From the NCBI GenBank assembly GCA_050180485.1, contig JBFXED010000016.1, positions 23,682-87,681 on the forward strand: DNA of 64,000 nt. The letters are read 5' to 3'. Position 1 is the first letter of the stretch; the number at the start of each line of letters is the position of its first letter. Below, piece after piece: positions 24,111 through 32,125 of this stretch. The translations under genes were made by a program, and so were the position numbers. The notes beneath the pieces were generated by a model that saw only the letters and a list, made by a program, of their open reading frames with translations, made no database searches and was not told the origin of the DNA. This DNA comes from CADEGL01 sp050180485 (GTDB lineage: Bacteria > Pseudomonadota > Alphaproteobacteria > CADEGL01).

Positions 24111-25238
24111 CTAGATAGGCGCGATGTCGCCCCGCGCTTGCTCCACCGCGAAGCGCGCCATGAAGGCTTCATACTCGTTCGCCTCGATGGACGCGCGGAT
24201 GTCGCGCATGAGGTCCTGGTAATAGTGCACGTTGTGCCAGCTCATCAGCATGAGACCCAGGATCTCCTCGGCCCGCACGAGATGATGGATATAGGCGCGG
24301 CTGTATGTCCGGCAGGCAGAGCATGCGCAGTCCTGGTCGATTGGGCGCGGATCCTCGGCGTGACGCGCGTTGCGGATGTTGATCGGCCCGCGCCGCGTGA
24401 AGGCCTGGCCCGTGCGGCCCGAGCGGGTGGGGATCACGCAGTCGAACATGTCGATACCGAGCGCCACCGAGGCCACGATATCCTCCGGCCGGCCGATGCC
24501 CATAAAGTAGCGTGGCCGCTCCTCGGGCAGCAGCGAAGCGGTCTGACGCACGGTCGCCAACATGGGCTCGCGCCCCTCGCCCACCGCCAGGCCGCCGATG
24601 GCGTAGCCGTCGAAACCGATCTTCACCAGCGCCTCGGCCGATTCCGCGCGCAAATCCGGATAGACGCTGCCCTGCACGATGCCGAACAGGCCATAGCCCG
24701 GCCGCGTCACGAAGGCGGCCTTGCAGCGCTCGGCCCAGCGCATAGAGCGGCGCATGGATTCGGCGGCCGGCCCCGCCTCGATGGGCCAGGAGGTGCATTC
24801 GTCCAGCACCATCGTGATGTTGGCATCCAGCCGCCGCTGGATATCCATCGCGCGTTCGGGCGTCAGCTCCTCCTTTGCGCCGTCGATATGGGACTGGAAG
24901 CGCACGCCGCGCTCGTCGATGTCGCGCAGCTGCGCCAGCGACATGACTTGGAAGCCGCCCGAATCGGTCAGGATTGGGCCGGACCAGTCCATGAATTTGT
25001 GCAGGCCGCCCAACCGCTCGACGCGCTCGGCTCCCGGCCGCAGCATCAGATGATAGGTGTTGCCCAGCACGATCTCGGCGCCGGTGGACCGCACCGCGTC
25101 CGCCGTCATGGCCTTCACCGTGGCCGCCGTGCCGACCGGCATGAAGGCCGGCGTCTCGGCCGTGCCGTGCGCGGTCGACAACCGTCCCCGCCGCGCCGCG
25201 CCGCTTTTGGCCAGAAGCTCGAAACCGAGGCCGGTCAT
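24111..25238 (-). CDS. tgt: tRNA-guanine (queuine/preQ1) transglycosylase
   Basis: A 375-residue Tgt with all bacterial hallmarks: TDSGGFQVMSL, DECTSWP, GIVQGS and GGLAVGEG, then IDMFDCVIPTRSGR with the nucleophilic-site Asp region, and a C-terminal zinc site CACSACRTYSRAYIHHL. It exchanges G34 of tRNA-Asp, Asn, His and Tyr for preQ1. The start ATG at 25238 overlaps the queA stop (ATGA), indicating coupled translation from queA into tgt. Confidence 0.96.
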   Translation of the reverse strand: MTGLGFELLAKSGAARRGRLSTAHGTAETPAFMPVGTAATVKAMTADAVRSTGAEIVLGNTYHLMLRPGAERVERLGGLHKFMDWSGPILTDSGGFQVMSLAQLRDIDERGVRFQSHIDGAKEELTPERAMDIQRRLDANITMVLDECTSWPIEAGPAAESMRRSMRWAERCKAAFVTRPGYGLFGIVQGSVYPDLRAESAEALVKIGFDGYAIGGLAVGEGREPMLATVRQTASLLPEERPRYFMGIGRPEDIVASVALGIDMFDCVIPTRSGRTGQAFTRRGPINIRNARHAEDPRPIDQDCACSACRTYSRAYIHHLVRAEEILGLMLMSWHNVHYYQDLMRDIRASIEANEYEAFMARFAVEQARGDIAPI

Positions 25239-26317
25239 GCCAGCGCCTCGGGCTCGATCAGGCAGGCGTCGCCATAAGAGAAGAACCGGTACTCGGCCCG
25301 GATGGCATGCGCATAGGCTGCGCGCAACCGCGTGAGCCCGCCGAAAGCCGCCACGAGAACGAACAAGGTCGATCGCGGCAGGTGAAAATTGGTCATCAGC
25401 ACATCCACGGACTTGAAACGGTAACCCGGCGTGATGAACAGGGAGGTGTCGCCGTCGAACGCACGCAAGACGCCGTCATCTCCCGCCGCGCTCTCCAGCG
25501 TGCGCAGCGCGGTCGAACCGACCGCGACGATCCGGCCGCCCGCGGCGCGCGCCGCGTTGATGGCGCTTGCGGCCTCCTCCGTCAATGCCGCGTGTTCGGC
25601 ATGCATGCGGTGCGAGCGGATATCGTCGGTCTTGATCGGCAGGAACGTACCCGGCCCGACATGGAGTGTGACGGAAGCGCGGGCGACGCCGGTCGCCCGC
25701 AGCGCGTCGAGAAGCGCGGGCGTGAAATGCAACCCCGCCGTGGGTGCGGCCACCGCCCCTTCCGCGCGGGCGAACAGCGTCTGGTAGTCCGCGCGGTCCT
25801 GGGCGTCGGCCCCCTGCTCGCGCGGAATGTACGGCGGCAGCGGCACCGCGCCGTGGCGCGTCAGGGCTTCGCGCATGGCGGCATCGTCGAGGCCGAACGA
25901 CAGCGTGACCTCGCCCTCGTTCCGCGCAATCACCTCTGCCGACATAGTGTCGCCGAATTCGACACGGTCACCCGGTTTCAACCGCTTGGCTGGCCGCGCC
26001 AGTCCGCGCCAGACGCCCGCGCCCACCTGCCGGTGCAAGGTGATCTCGACCTTGGCCGCGCCACGCTTGCCCACGAGGTGCGCCGGGATGACCTTGGTGT
26101 CATTGACGACCAGGATGTCGCCGCGGCGGAGCAACTGGGGCAGGTCGCGCACGCTGCGATCGCTCAAATCTTTTGTGATATGGAGGAGCCGCGCGGAATC
26201 GCGCGGATGGGCCGGCCGCGCCGCGATCAGATGCGACGGCAGGTCGAAATCGTAGGTTCCGATGTCCCAGGCCTGGGCGGCTGGAGAGACGGCGTGCGGC
26301 ATGCGGGCTTGACCCAT
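25235..26317 (-). CDS. queA: S-adenosylmethionine:tRNA ribosyltransferase-isomerase
   Basis: A ~360-residue QueA, which adds the cyclopentene ring precursor (from the ribosyl of SAM) to preQ1 in tRNA, giving epoxyqueuosine. Recognised blocks are FDLPSHLIAARPAHPRDSARLL, RRGDILVVNDTKVIPA, GAVAAPTAGLHFT, LHVGPGTFLPIKTDDI, MHAEHA and NFHLPRSTLFVLVAAF. Three starts are possible (TTG 26329, ATG 26317, ATG 26302); none has a good ribosome site and I report the middle one. It heads the queA-tgt-queF-queG unit and is divergent from the transporter gene at 26380. Confidence 0.94.
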   Translation of the reverse strand: MGQARMPHAVSPAAQAWDIGTYDFDLPSHLIAARPAHPRDSARLLHITKDLSDRSVRDLPQLLRRGDILVVNDTKVIPAHLVGKRGAAKVEITLHRQVGAGVWRGLARPAKRLKPGDRVEFGDTMSAEVIARNEGEVTLSFGLDDAAMREALTRHGAVPLPPYIPREQGADAQDRADYQTLFARAEGAVAAPTAGLHFTPALLDALRATGVARASVTLHVGPGTFLPIKTDDIRSHRMHAEHAALTEEAASAINAARAAGGRIVAVGSTALRTLESAAGDDGVLRAFDGDTSLFITPGYRFKSVDVLMTNFHLPRSTLFVLVAAFGGLTRLRAAYAHAIRAEYRFFSYGDACLIEPEALA

Positions 26318-26379
26318 GATCGGCGGCAACTTACACGAAGCCCCGTGGCCAGACGATCCGTCCGTACCCGAGGAAAGCC

Positions 26380-27072
26380 ATGACCGTTCGTCCTTACGAA
26401 GCCCGCTATTCGGGCCTTTTTGTTGCCGTCGCGGTGACCTTCGTGGCCTGCCTGATCACGGCCAACGTGATCAGCGCCAAGCTGGTCGATGTGGCCGGCT
26501 TCGTCCTGCCCGCGGGCATCGTGATCTTCCCGCTCAGCTATGTGATCGGCGACGTGCTGACCGAAGTCTACGGCTATTCCGCCGCGCGGCGTGTGATCTG
26601 GCTCGGCTTCGGCGCCAATCTCCTGTTCGTCGTGGCGGCGTCCATCGCGGGCGCCATGCCCGCGCCCGGCTTCTGGCAGCAGCAAGGCGCCTACGACCAG
26701 ATCCTGGGCCAGGCGCCGCGCATCCTTGCTGCCTCATTCCTGGCCTTCCTGGTCGGCGAGTTCGTCAATTCCTATGTCCTGGCCAAGATGAAGATCATGA
26801 CCAAGGGCCGCTGGCTGTGGACGCGCACGATCGGCTCTACCGTCATCGGCCAGGCGTGCGACAGCGCCATCTTCGTCACCATCGCCTTCGCCGGAAAGTT
26901 TCCGGTCTCGGCCATCGTCGGCATCATTGCGACGCAGTGGGTCGCCAAGTGCCTGTACGAGACCGCGGCCACGCCGTTGACCTATCTGGTCGTCAATTAC
27001 CTGAAGCGGAAGGAGGGCGTGGACACCTACGATCATGACACGCGCTTCAACCCCTTCGCCGTCACCACCTGA
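26380..27072 (+). CDS. Queuosine precursor transporter (YhhQ/VUT family)
   Basis: A 230-residue integral membrane protein with about six hydrophobic segments. FVACLITANVISAKL, IVIFPLSYVIGDVLTEVYGY and the later GEFVNSYVLAKMK are signatures of the YhhQ family, shown in E. coli to take up preQ0/preQ1. Divergent transcription from queA, with 62 bases between starts, supports a role in salvage of deazapurine precursors. ATG 26380 follows GAGGAAAGCC. Its 3' end adjoins hpnC: the chosen hpnC GTG is 4 bases past the stop. Confidence 0.9.
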   Translation: MTVRPYEARYSGLFVAVAVTFVACLITANVISAKLVDVAGFVLPAGIVIFPLSYVIGDVLTEVYGYSAARRVIWLGFGANLLFVVAASIAGAMPAPGFWQQQGAYDQILGQAPRILAASFLAFLVGEFVNSYVLAKMKIMTKGRWLWTRTIGSTVIGQACDSAIFVTIAFAGKFPVSAIVGIIATQWVAKCLYETAATPLTYLVVNYLKRKEGVDTYDHDTRFNPFAVTT

Positions 27073-27076
27073 GTCC

Positions 27077-27952
27077 GTGACCACCAGCGGTGCCAGCGCC
27101 TCAGTCGAGACGCCGTCGGGCAAGGGCTCGGGCGACGAGAATTTTCCGGTCGGGTCGTTCCTGCTGCCGGCGCGCCTGCGCCCGCACGTCGCGCGCTTCT
27201 ATGCCTATGCCCGCGCCATCGACGACATCGCCGACAATCCAAAGCTCGAACCGCAGGACAAGGTCGCCCGCCTGACAGGTTTCGCCGAAGCGATCGAAGG
27301 CGGCCATGCCGACGACCCGCGCTATGTCACCGCCCACCGCTGCCGCGCCAGCCTGCTTGAGACCGGCGTCACCACCCGGCACTGTCTCGATCTGATCGCC
27401 GCGTTCAAACAGGATGCGGTCAAACTGCGCTACGACGACTGGAACGATCTGATGGGTTATTGCTTCCTGTCGGCGTCGCCCGTCGGACGTTACCTGCTCG
27501 ACCTGCACGGCGAGGACCGTTCGGGCTATCTCTTCTCCGACGCGCTGTGCAACGCACTGCAGGTGCTGAACCACCTGCAGGACTGTCAGGCCGATTACCG
27601 TGCACTGAACCGTGTCTATCTGCCGCAGGATTGGATGCGTGCCGAAGGTGCCACGGTCGAGGAATTGGACGGCGCACGATCGAGCCCAGGCTTGCGCCGC
27701 GTCATCGACCGCTGCCTGACCGCGACGGAAACGCTGAACGCCGAGGCGCGCAAGCTGCCCAGCGTGCTCAGCAGCACACACCTGGCCATGGAATCGGCCG
27801 CCATCGTGCGCATCGCCATCAAGCTGACCAAGGCGCTGCAGGCGCGCGACCCTGTCGCGGGCCGTGTGCAGCTCACCAAGCTGCAATTCATGGGCTGCTG
27901 CGCGATGGGCGCCATCGGCGTGCTGCTCTCGCCGCGGCCGAAGCGTCGCTGA
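27077..27952 (+). CDS. hpnC: Hydroxysqualene dehydroxylase-pathway synthase HpnC
   Basis: A ~291-residue trans-isoprenyl diphosphate synthase (squalene/phytoene synthase fold). GDENFPVGSFLLPARLRPHV at the N terminus is diagnostic of HpnC; YARAIDDIADN and LNHLQDCQADY are the two Asp-rich regions. In the HpnCDE route HpnD makes presqualene diphosphate, HpnC converts it to hydroxysqualene, and HpnE reduces that to squalene. GTG 27077 is chosen; an ATG at 27035 would overlap the transporter gene by 38 bases and add non-conserved residues. hpnB follows 2 bases after the stop. Confidence 0.93.
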   Translation: MTTSGASASVETPSGKGSGDENFPVGSFLLPARLRPHVARFYAYARAIDDIADNPKLEPQDKVARLTGFAEAIEGGHADDPRYVTAHRCRASLLETGVTTRHCLDLIAAFKQDAVKLRYDDWNDLMGYCFLSASPVGRYLLDLHGEDRSGYLFSDALCNALQVLNHLQDCQADYRALNRVYLPQDWMRAEGATVEELDGARSSPGLRRVIDRCLTATETLNAEARKLPSVLSSTHLAMESAAIVRIAIKLTKALQARDPVAGRVQLTKLQFMGCCAMGAIGVLLSPRPKRR

Positions 27953-27954
27953 CC

Positions 27955-29094
27955 GTGTTGACGCTTTTGGCGCTGCTGGCGTGCGCGGCATGGATATACC
28001 TCGTCTCCCGCCATGGCCGTTTCTGGCGCGGCGACCAGCGCCTGGACGAATCGCTCGCCGCCCCCGCCGAATGGCCGCCTATCGCCATCGTCATCCCCGC
28101 GCGCAACGAAGCCGATGTGATCGGCCGTGCCGTGGCCTCGCACATGGCGCAGGATTACCCTGGCACCTTCCACGTTTTCGTGGTCGACGACCGCAGCATC
28201 GATGCGACCGCCGCCGTCGCGCGCGATGCGGGCGATGATGCGCGCTTCACCGTTGTCACCGCACCTCCCTTACCCGAAGGCTGGGCCGGCAAGGTCGCCG
28301 CCATGGCGGCCGGTGCGACTGAAGCCGCGCGGCGGATGTCCGATGCGCGCTATGTCCTGTTCACCGACGCCGACATCGAGCATCCGGCCAACAATCTGCG
28401 CCGGTTGGTGACCAAGGCCGAGGCCGACCGGCTCGACATGACCTCGCTCATGGTCAAGCTTGAGGCTCGAAACTTCTGGGAACGCCTTCTCATCCCCGCC
28501 TTCGTCTTCTTCTTCCAGAAGCTCTACCCCTTCCCGTTGGTGAACGACCCCAATCACCGCATGGCGGGTGCTGCCGGCGGCTGCATGCTGGTGCGGCGCA
28601 CGGCGCTGGAGCGCATCGGTGGGATGGCTGCCATCAAAGGCGAAATCATCGACGACTGCGCACTGGCGCGCGCAATCAAGCCCGGGGGGCCGATCTGGCT
28701 GGGGCTGTCCACCGACGCACGTAGCTTGCGCCCCTATGGCGGGCTCAGCGGTGTCTGGCGCATGGTCGCGCGCTCGGCCTTCAACCAGCTTCGCTACTCC
28801 ACCGCCCTCTTGGCCGGCTGCGTCCTGGGCATGTTGATCCTCTATGTCGTGCCGCCCCTGGCCGCGCTCGACGGCCTGTTCGGCAACCATGCGCTCCTTG
28901 CGCTTCTGGGCGTGGCCGCCTGGGCGACCATGGTTCTGTGTTACATGCCGACACTCAACCTCTACGGGCGGCCCATGTGGGAAGCCTTGCTGTTGCCCGT
29001 CGCCGCGATCCTCTATGTTCTGATGACGGTCGATTCGGCGCGCGCCCACTGGGCTGGCCGGGGCGGAGCGTGGAAGGGGCGGACCTACGCATGA
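27955..29094 (+). CDS. hpnB: Hopanoid-associated glycosyltransferase HpnB (GT2)
   Basis: A 379-residue family 2 glycosyltransferase anchored by an N-terminal hydrophobic segment and three C-terminal membrane segments. The nucleotide-sugar motifs are VIPARNEADVIGRAV, VVDDRSIDATA and VLFTDADIEHP (the DxD), with GCMLVRRTALERIGG and a late QLRYS in place of the QxxRW motif. HpnB occurs within hopanoid clusters; its sugar donor and acceptor are not established. The GTG at 27955 is 2 bases after hpnC and its stop overlaps the hpnD start (ATGA). Confidence 0.9.
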   Translation: MLTLLALLACAAWIYLVSRHGRFWRGDQRLDESLAAPAEWPPIAIVIPARNEADVIGRAVASHMAQDYPGTFHVFVVDDRSIDATAAVARDAGDDARFTVVTAPPLPEGWAGKVAAMAAGATEAARRMSDARYVLFTDADIEHPANNLRRLVTKAEADRLDMTSLMVKLEARNFWERLLIPAFVFFFQKLYPFPLVNDPNHRMAGAAGGCMLVRRTALERIGGMAAIKGEIIDDCALARAIKPGGPIWLGLSTDARSLRPYGGLSGVWRMVARSAFNQLRYSTALLAGCVLGMLILYVVPPLAALDGLFGNHALLALLGVAAWATMVLCYMPTLNLYGRPMWEALLLPVAAILYVLMTVDSARAHWAGRGGAWKGRTYA

Positions 29095-29960
29095 ACAGCG
29101 GCGCCGTCGGCACGGCGAACAGCCTGGACCAGGCCTCGCGCGATCATGTGCAGAAGGTCGTTACCGGCTCGCGCACATCCTTCTTTTGGGCCATGCGTCT
29201 CCTACCCGCCGCGCGGCGCGAGGCCATGTTCGCGATCTACGCCTTCTGCCGCGAGGTCGACGACATCGCCGATGATCCCCTGCCTATCGAGGAAAAGCGG
29301 CGGCGCCTGGCCGAATGGCGGCAGGAGATCGACCGTCTTTATGCCGGCAAGCCCGAATGGCCGACCTCGCGCGCGTTGCTCGGCCCGGTGCGCGAATACG
29401 GCCTCGCGCGTGAGGACTTCATCGCGCTCATCGACGGCATGGAGATGGACGCCAGCGGCTTCTCCGCGCCGCCTATGACGGAGCTGGAGCTCTATTGCGA
29501 CCGGGTCGCCAGCGCCGTCGGCCGCCTGTCGGTGCGCGCATTCGGCGCGACCGAGCCGGAGGCGCGCGACGTGGCGCTTCATCTCGGCCAGGCGCTGCAG
29601 CTCACCAACATCCTGCGCGATCTGAAGGAAGACGCCGAGCGCGGCCGCCTCTATCTGCCGAGTGAACTGCTGGACGAGGCCGGTATCCGCGAGCGCGATC
29701 CCGCCAAGGTGCTGACCCATCCGAACCTGGGCACCGTCTGCGACAGGATCGCGGCCAAAGCCGAAGAGCGTTTCACCAATGCGCGGCGCGCCATTGCCCG
29801 ATGCGCGCGCGGCCCCATGCGTCCCGCCGTCGTGATGATGCACGTCTATCACGGCATCCTGGTCGCGCTGCGCCGCCGCGGCTGGCGCGCGCTTGACCAG
29901 CGTGCGAGTCTCTCCAAACCGGCGAAGCTTTGGATCGCCTTCCGCTACGGCCTCCTTTGA
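29091..29960 (+). CDS. hpnD: Presqualene diphosphate synthase HpnD
   Basis: A 289-residue squalene/phytoene synthase family enzyme that condenses two farnesyl diphosphates to presqualene diphosphate. TSFFWAMRLLPAARREAMFAIYAF is the family entry block; FCREVDDIADD and LTNILRDLKEDAERGR are the two Mg-binding Asp-rich motifs, and GRLYLP follows. The start ATG overlaps hpnB's stop. hpnE begins 16 bases later, so hpnC-B-D-E form one operon. Confidence 0.94.
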   Translation: MNSGAVGTANSLDQASRDHVQKVVTGSRTSFFWAMRLLPAARREAMFAIYAFCREVDDIADDPLPIEEKRRRLAEWRQEIDRLYAGKPEWPTSRALLGPVREYGLAREDFIALIDGMEMDASGFSAPPMTELELYCDRVASAVGRLSVRAFGATEPEARDVALHLGQALQLTNILRDLKEDAERGRLYLPSELLDEAGIRERDPAKVLTHPNLGTVCDRIAAKAEERFTNARRAIARCARGPMRPAVVMMHVYHGILVALRRRGWRALDQRASLSKPAKLWIAFRYGLL

Positions 29961-29976
29961 AAACGGCAGTCGAAAC

Positions 29977-31230
29977 GTGACGAAGACCGTCCATATTATT
30001 GGCGCGGGCCTCGCGGGGCTGGGCGCGGCCGTGCGTCTGACGACCCATGGTGTGCGCGTGGCTCTGCACGAAAGCGCGGGCCATGCGGGCGGGCGTTGCC
30101 GCTCCTTCTATGACGAAACCCTCGACCGGGTGATCGACAACGGCAACCACCTGCTTTTGTCGGGCAACTTCACGGTGATGGAGTTCCTGGATGCGGTCGG
30201 CAGCCGCGACAGCCTCATCGGGCCGGAAGAGCCGGCCATCCCCTTCATCGACCTGGCGAACGGCGAGCGCTGGTCGGTGCGCCCGAATGCGGGCCGCCTG
30301 CCCTGGTGGATCTTCGCCCCCTCGCGCCGCGTGCCAGGCACATCGGCCGGCGACTATCTGGCGGCGCTACGCCTCTCGCGCGCAGGCAAGAACGACACCG
30401 TGGCGGATTGCCTGAACGTCTCGCGCCCGGCCTATCACCATTTCTGGGAACCGCTGACCATCGCCGTGCTGAACGCGGGCATCGAAGAGGCGTCGGCCAA
30501 TCTCTTGTGGCCGGTGATGACGGAGATCTTCGGCAAGGGCGCCAAGGCCTCGCGCCCGCTGATCGCGCGTGAAGGTCTGAGCCAGAGCTTCATCGAACCC
30601 GCCTTGCGCCTGCTCGACCGTGCGGGCGCCACGGTGCGTTTCAACCAGCGCCTGCGCGAGATCGAACGCGACGGCGACCGCGTCACCGCGCTGGACCTCG
30701 TGCGCGAGCGCGTCGTTCTGGGGCCGGATGACCGCGTCGTCCTGGCCATTCCGCCGATGCCGACCATGGCGCTGCTGCCCGAGATCAAGGGTCCCGAGGC
30801 CACGCGCGCGATCGTGAATGCGCATTTCCGCCTGCCGCGCGCCATGGGAGAGGAAGGGCTGCCCTTCCTGGGCCTGGTCGGCGGCACCGCCCATTGGCTG
30901 TTCCTGCGCCGCGACATCGCCTCGATCACGGTCAGCGCAGCGGACGAGCTGGCCGAAAAGCCGAACGATGAAGTTGCCGCGATCCTGTGGAAGGACACGG
31001 CCAAGGCTCTGGCCCTCGGCGATGCGCCCTTGCCGCCTTGGCGCATCGTTAAGGAGAAGCGCGCGACCTTCGCTCAGATCCCCTCCCAGGTCGCCCTGCG
31101 CCCCAGCCCGCGCACCCAGTGGCGGAACCTTTTTCTGGCTGGCGATTGGATCAATACCGGCCTGCCTGCTTCCATTGAAGGGACACTGCGCTCCGGCTTC
31201 AGCGCCGCCGACCTCGCACTGGCGCCATAG
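29977..31230 (+). CDS. hpnE: Hydroxysqualene dehydroxylase HpnE (FAD-dependent)
   Basis: A 417-residue amine-oxidase/phytoene-desaturase-like flavoprotein. The N-terminal FAD motif is VHIIGAGLAGLGAAVRL, then HAGGRCRSFYD and NGNHLLLSGN, the last typical of HpnE. The C-terminal FLAGDWINTGLPASIEGTLRSG is the second FAD contact. It reductively removes the hydroxyl of hydroxysqualene to yield squalene, the substrate of shc. The GTG start at 29977 places the glycine motif at residue ~10; the open frame upstream overlaps hpnD and is not conserved. Confidence 0.93.
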   Translation: MTKTVHIIGAGLAGLGAAVRLTTHGVRVALHESAGHAGGRCRSFYDETLDRVIDNGNHLLLSGNFTVMEFLDAVGSRDSLIGPEEPAIPFIDLANGERWSVRPNAGRLPWWIFAPSRRVPGTSAGDYLAALRLSRAGKNDTVADCLNVSRPAYHHFWEPLTIAVLNAGIEEASANLLWPVMTEIFGKGAKASRPLIAREGLSQSFIEPALRLLDRAGATVRFNQRLREIERDGDRVTALDLVRERVVLGPDDRVVLAIPPMPTMALLPEIKGPEATRAIVNAHFRLPRAMGEEGLPFLGLVGGTAHWLFLRRDIASITVSAADELAEKPNDEVAAILWKDTAKALALGDAPLPPWRIVKEKRATFAQIPSQVALRPSPRTQWRNLFLAGDWINTGLPASIEGTLRSGFSAADLALAP

Positions 31231-31284
31231 TTTCGCCACGCCTGTCCACGATACCCGGCGCCGCGCCAAACCCAGGAGGTTTCC

Positions 31285-32004
31285 ATGCGCCTCACCGCCC
31301 TCGCGTTGTTCGCCGCCGGCCTGCTCTCCCTCGCCCCGGCCGTCCACGCGGACGACAAGAACAAGGACGATAAGGACAAGACCGTGCTGCAGCTTTCCGC
31401 CGCTGCGGAACGCGCGGTACCGCGAGACCGGCTGCGCGCCACCCTGCGCGCCGAGGTGACGGATGCCGACCCGCTCAAGGTCCAGGCCGAGATCAACAAG
31501 CGCATGAACAAGGCGTTGGAACGGGCCCGCGCGGCGTCCGGCGTGAAAGCCGAGACCGGCGGCTATTCGATCTATTCCTTCGTCGACCAGAACAAGAATA
31601 CCCAATGGCGCGGCTCGCAGTTCGTCTCGGTCGTATCGACTGATTTCGATGCCGTACTGGCAGTCGCCCGCGATCTGCAATCCAGCGGCCTATTGATGTC
31701 CGGCATGGGTTTCGACCTGACACCCGAGGCCTATCAGAAGCTGAAGGACGAGCTCGAGGCCGAGGCCGTGGCAAAGGCCGTGGCGCGCGGCCGGGCCCTG
31801 GCCAAGGCGGCCGATTCCTCCGTGATCCGCTTCCGCGTCATCCGCGTGGGCGAACCTTCCGGCTATCGCCCGCCGATGCCCATGCCGAAGATGATGGAAG
31901 CCCGCATGGCCGCAGCCCCCATGCAAGCGCCCGCGGCCGAGGCCGGCGAAGAGACGGTGCGGGTCAACGTAGAGGCCGAAGTGGTGATCACCCCCGTAAA
32001 ATAA
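31285..32004 (+). CDS. SIMPL-domain (DUF541) exported protein
   Basis: A 239-residue protein with a signal peptide (LALFAAGLLSLAPAVHA) and a DUF541/SIMPL domain: VLQLSAAAERAVPRDRLRATL at the start, GYSIYS, and DELEAEAVAKAVARGRALAKAA in the C-terminal half. SIMPL proteins are periplasmic or outer-membrane-associated and of unclear function (the E. coli member YggE lowers oxidative stress; BP26 of Brucella is an antigen). A strong AGGAGG precedes the ATG. It sits between hpnE and shc, which is not part of the usual hopanoid gene set. Confidence 0.88.
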   Translation: MRLTALALFAAGLLSLAPAVHADDKNKDDKDKTVLQLSAAAERAVPRDRLRATLRAEVTDADPLKVQAEINKRMNKALERARAASGVKAETGGYSIYSFVDQNKNTQWRGSQFVSVVSTDFDAVLAVARDLQSSGLLMSGMGFDLTPEAYQKLKDELEAEAVAKAVARGRALAKAADSSVIRFRVIRVGEPSGYRPPMPMPKMMEARMAAAPMQAPAAEAGEETVRVNVEAEVVITPVK

Positions 32005-32125
32005 GGGTTTTACGGACTGAACGGCGCTCTCGCGAGGAGGTGTTCCTGGACAAGGCGGGAAGCCTCGACTAGTTTCCCGGCCGAACGCGGAAAATCCGAA
32101 AGTCACAAACGACGTCTGGCCAGAG

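Noticed and set aside
26318..26379. A preQ1 riboswitch between queA and the transporter gene
   Set aside because: The 62-base gap holds no preQ1-I-like hairpin with an A-rich tail that I could fold by eye.
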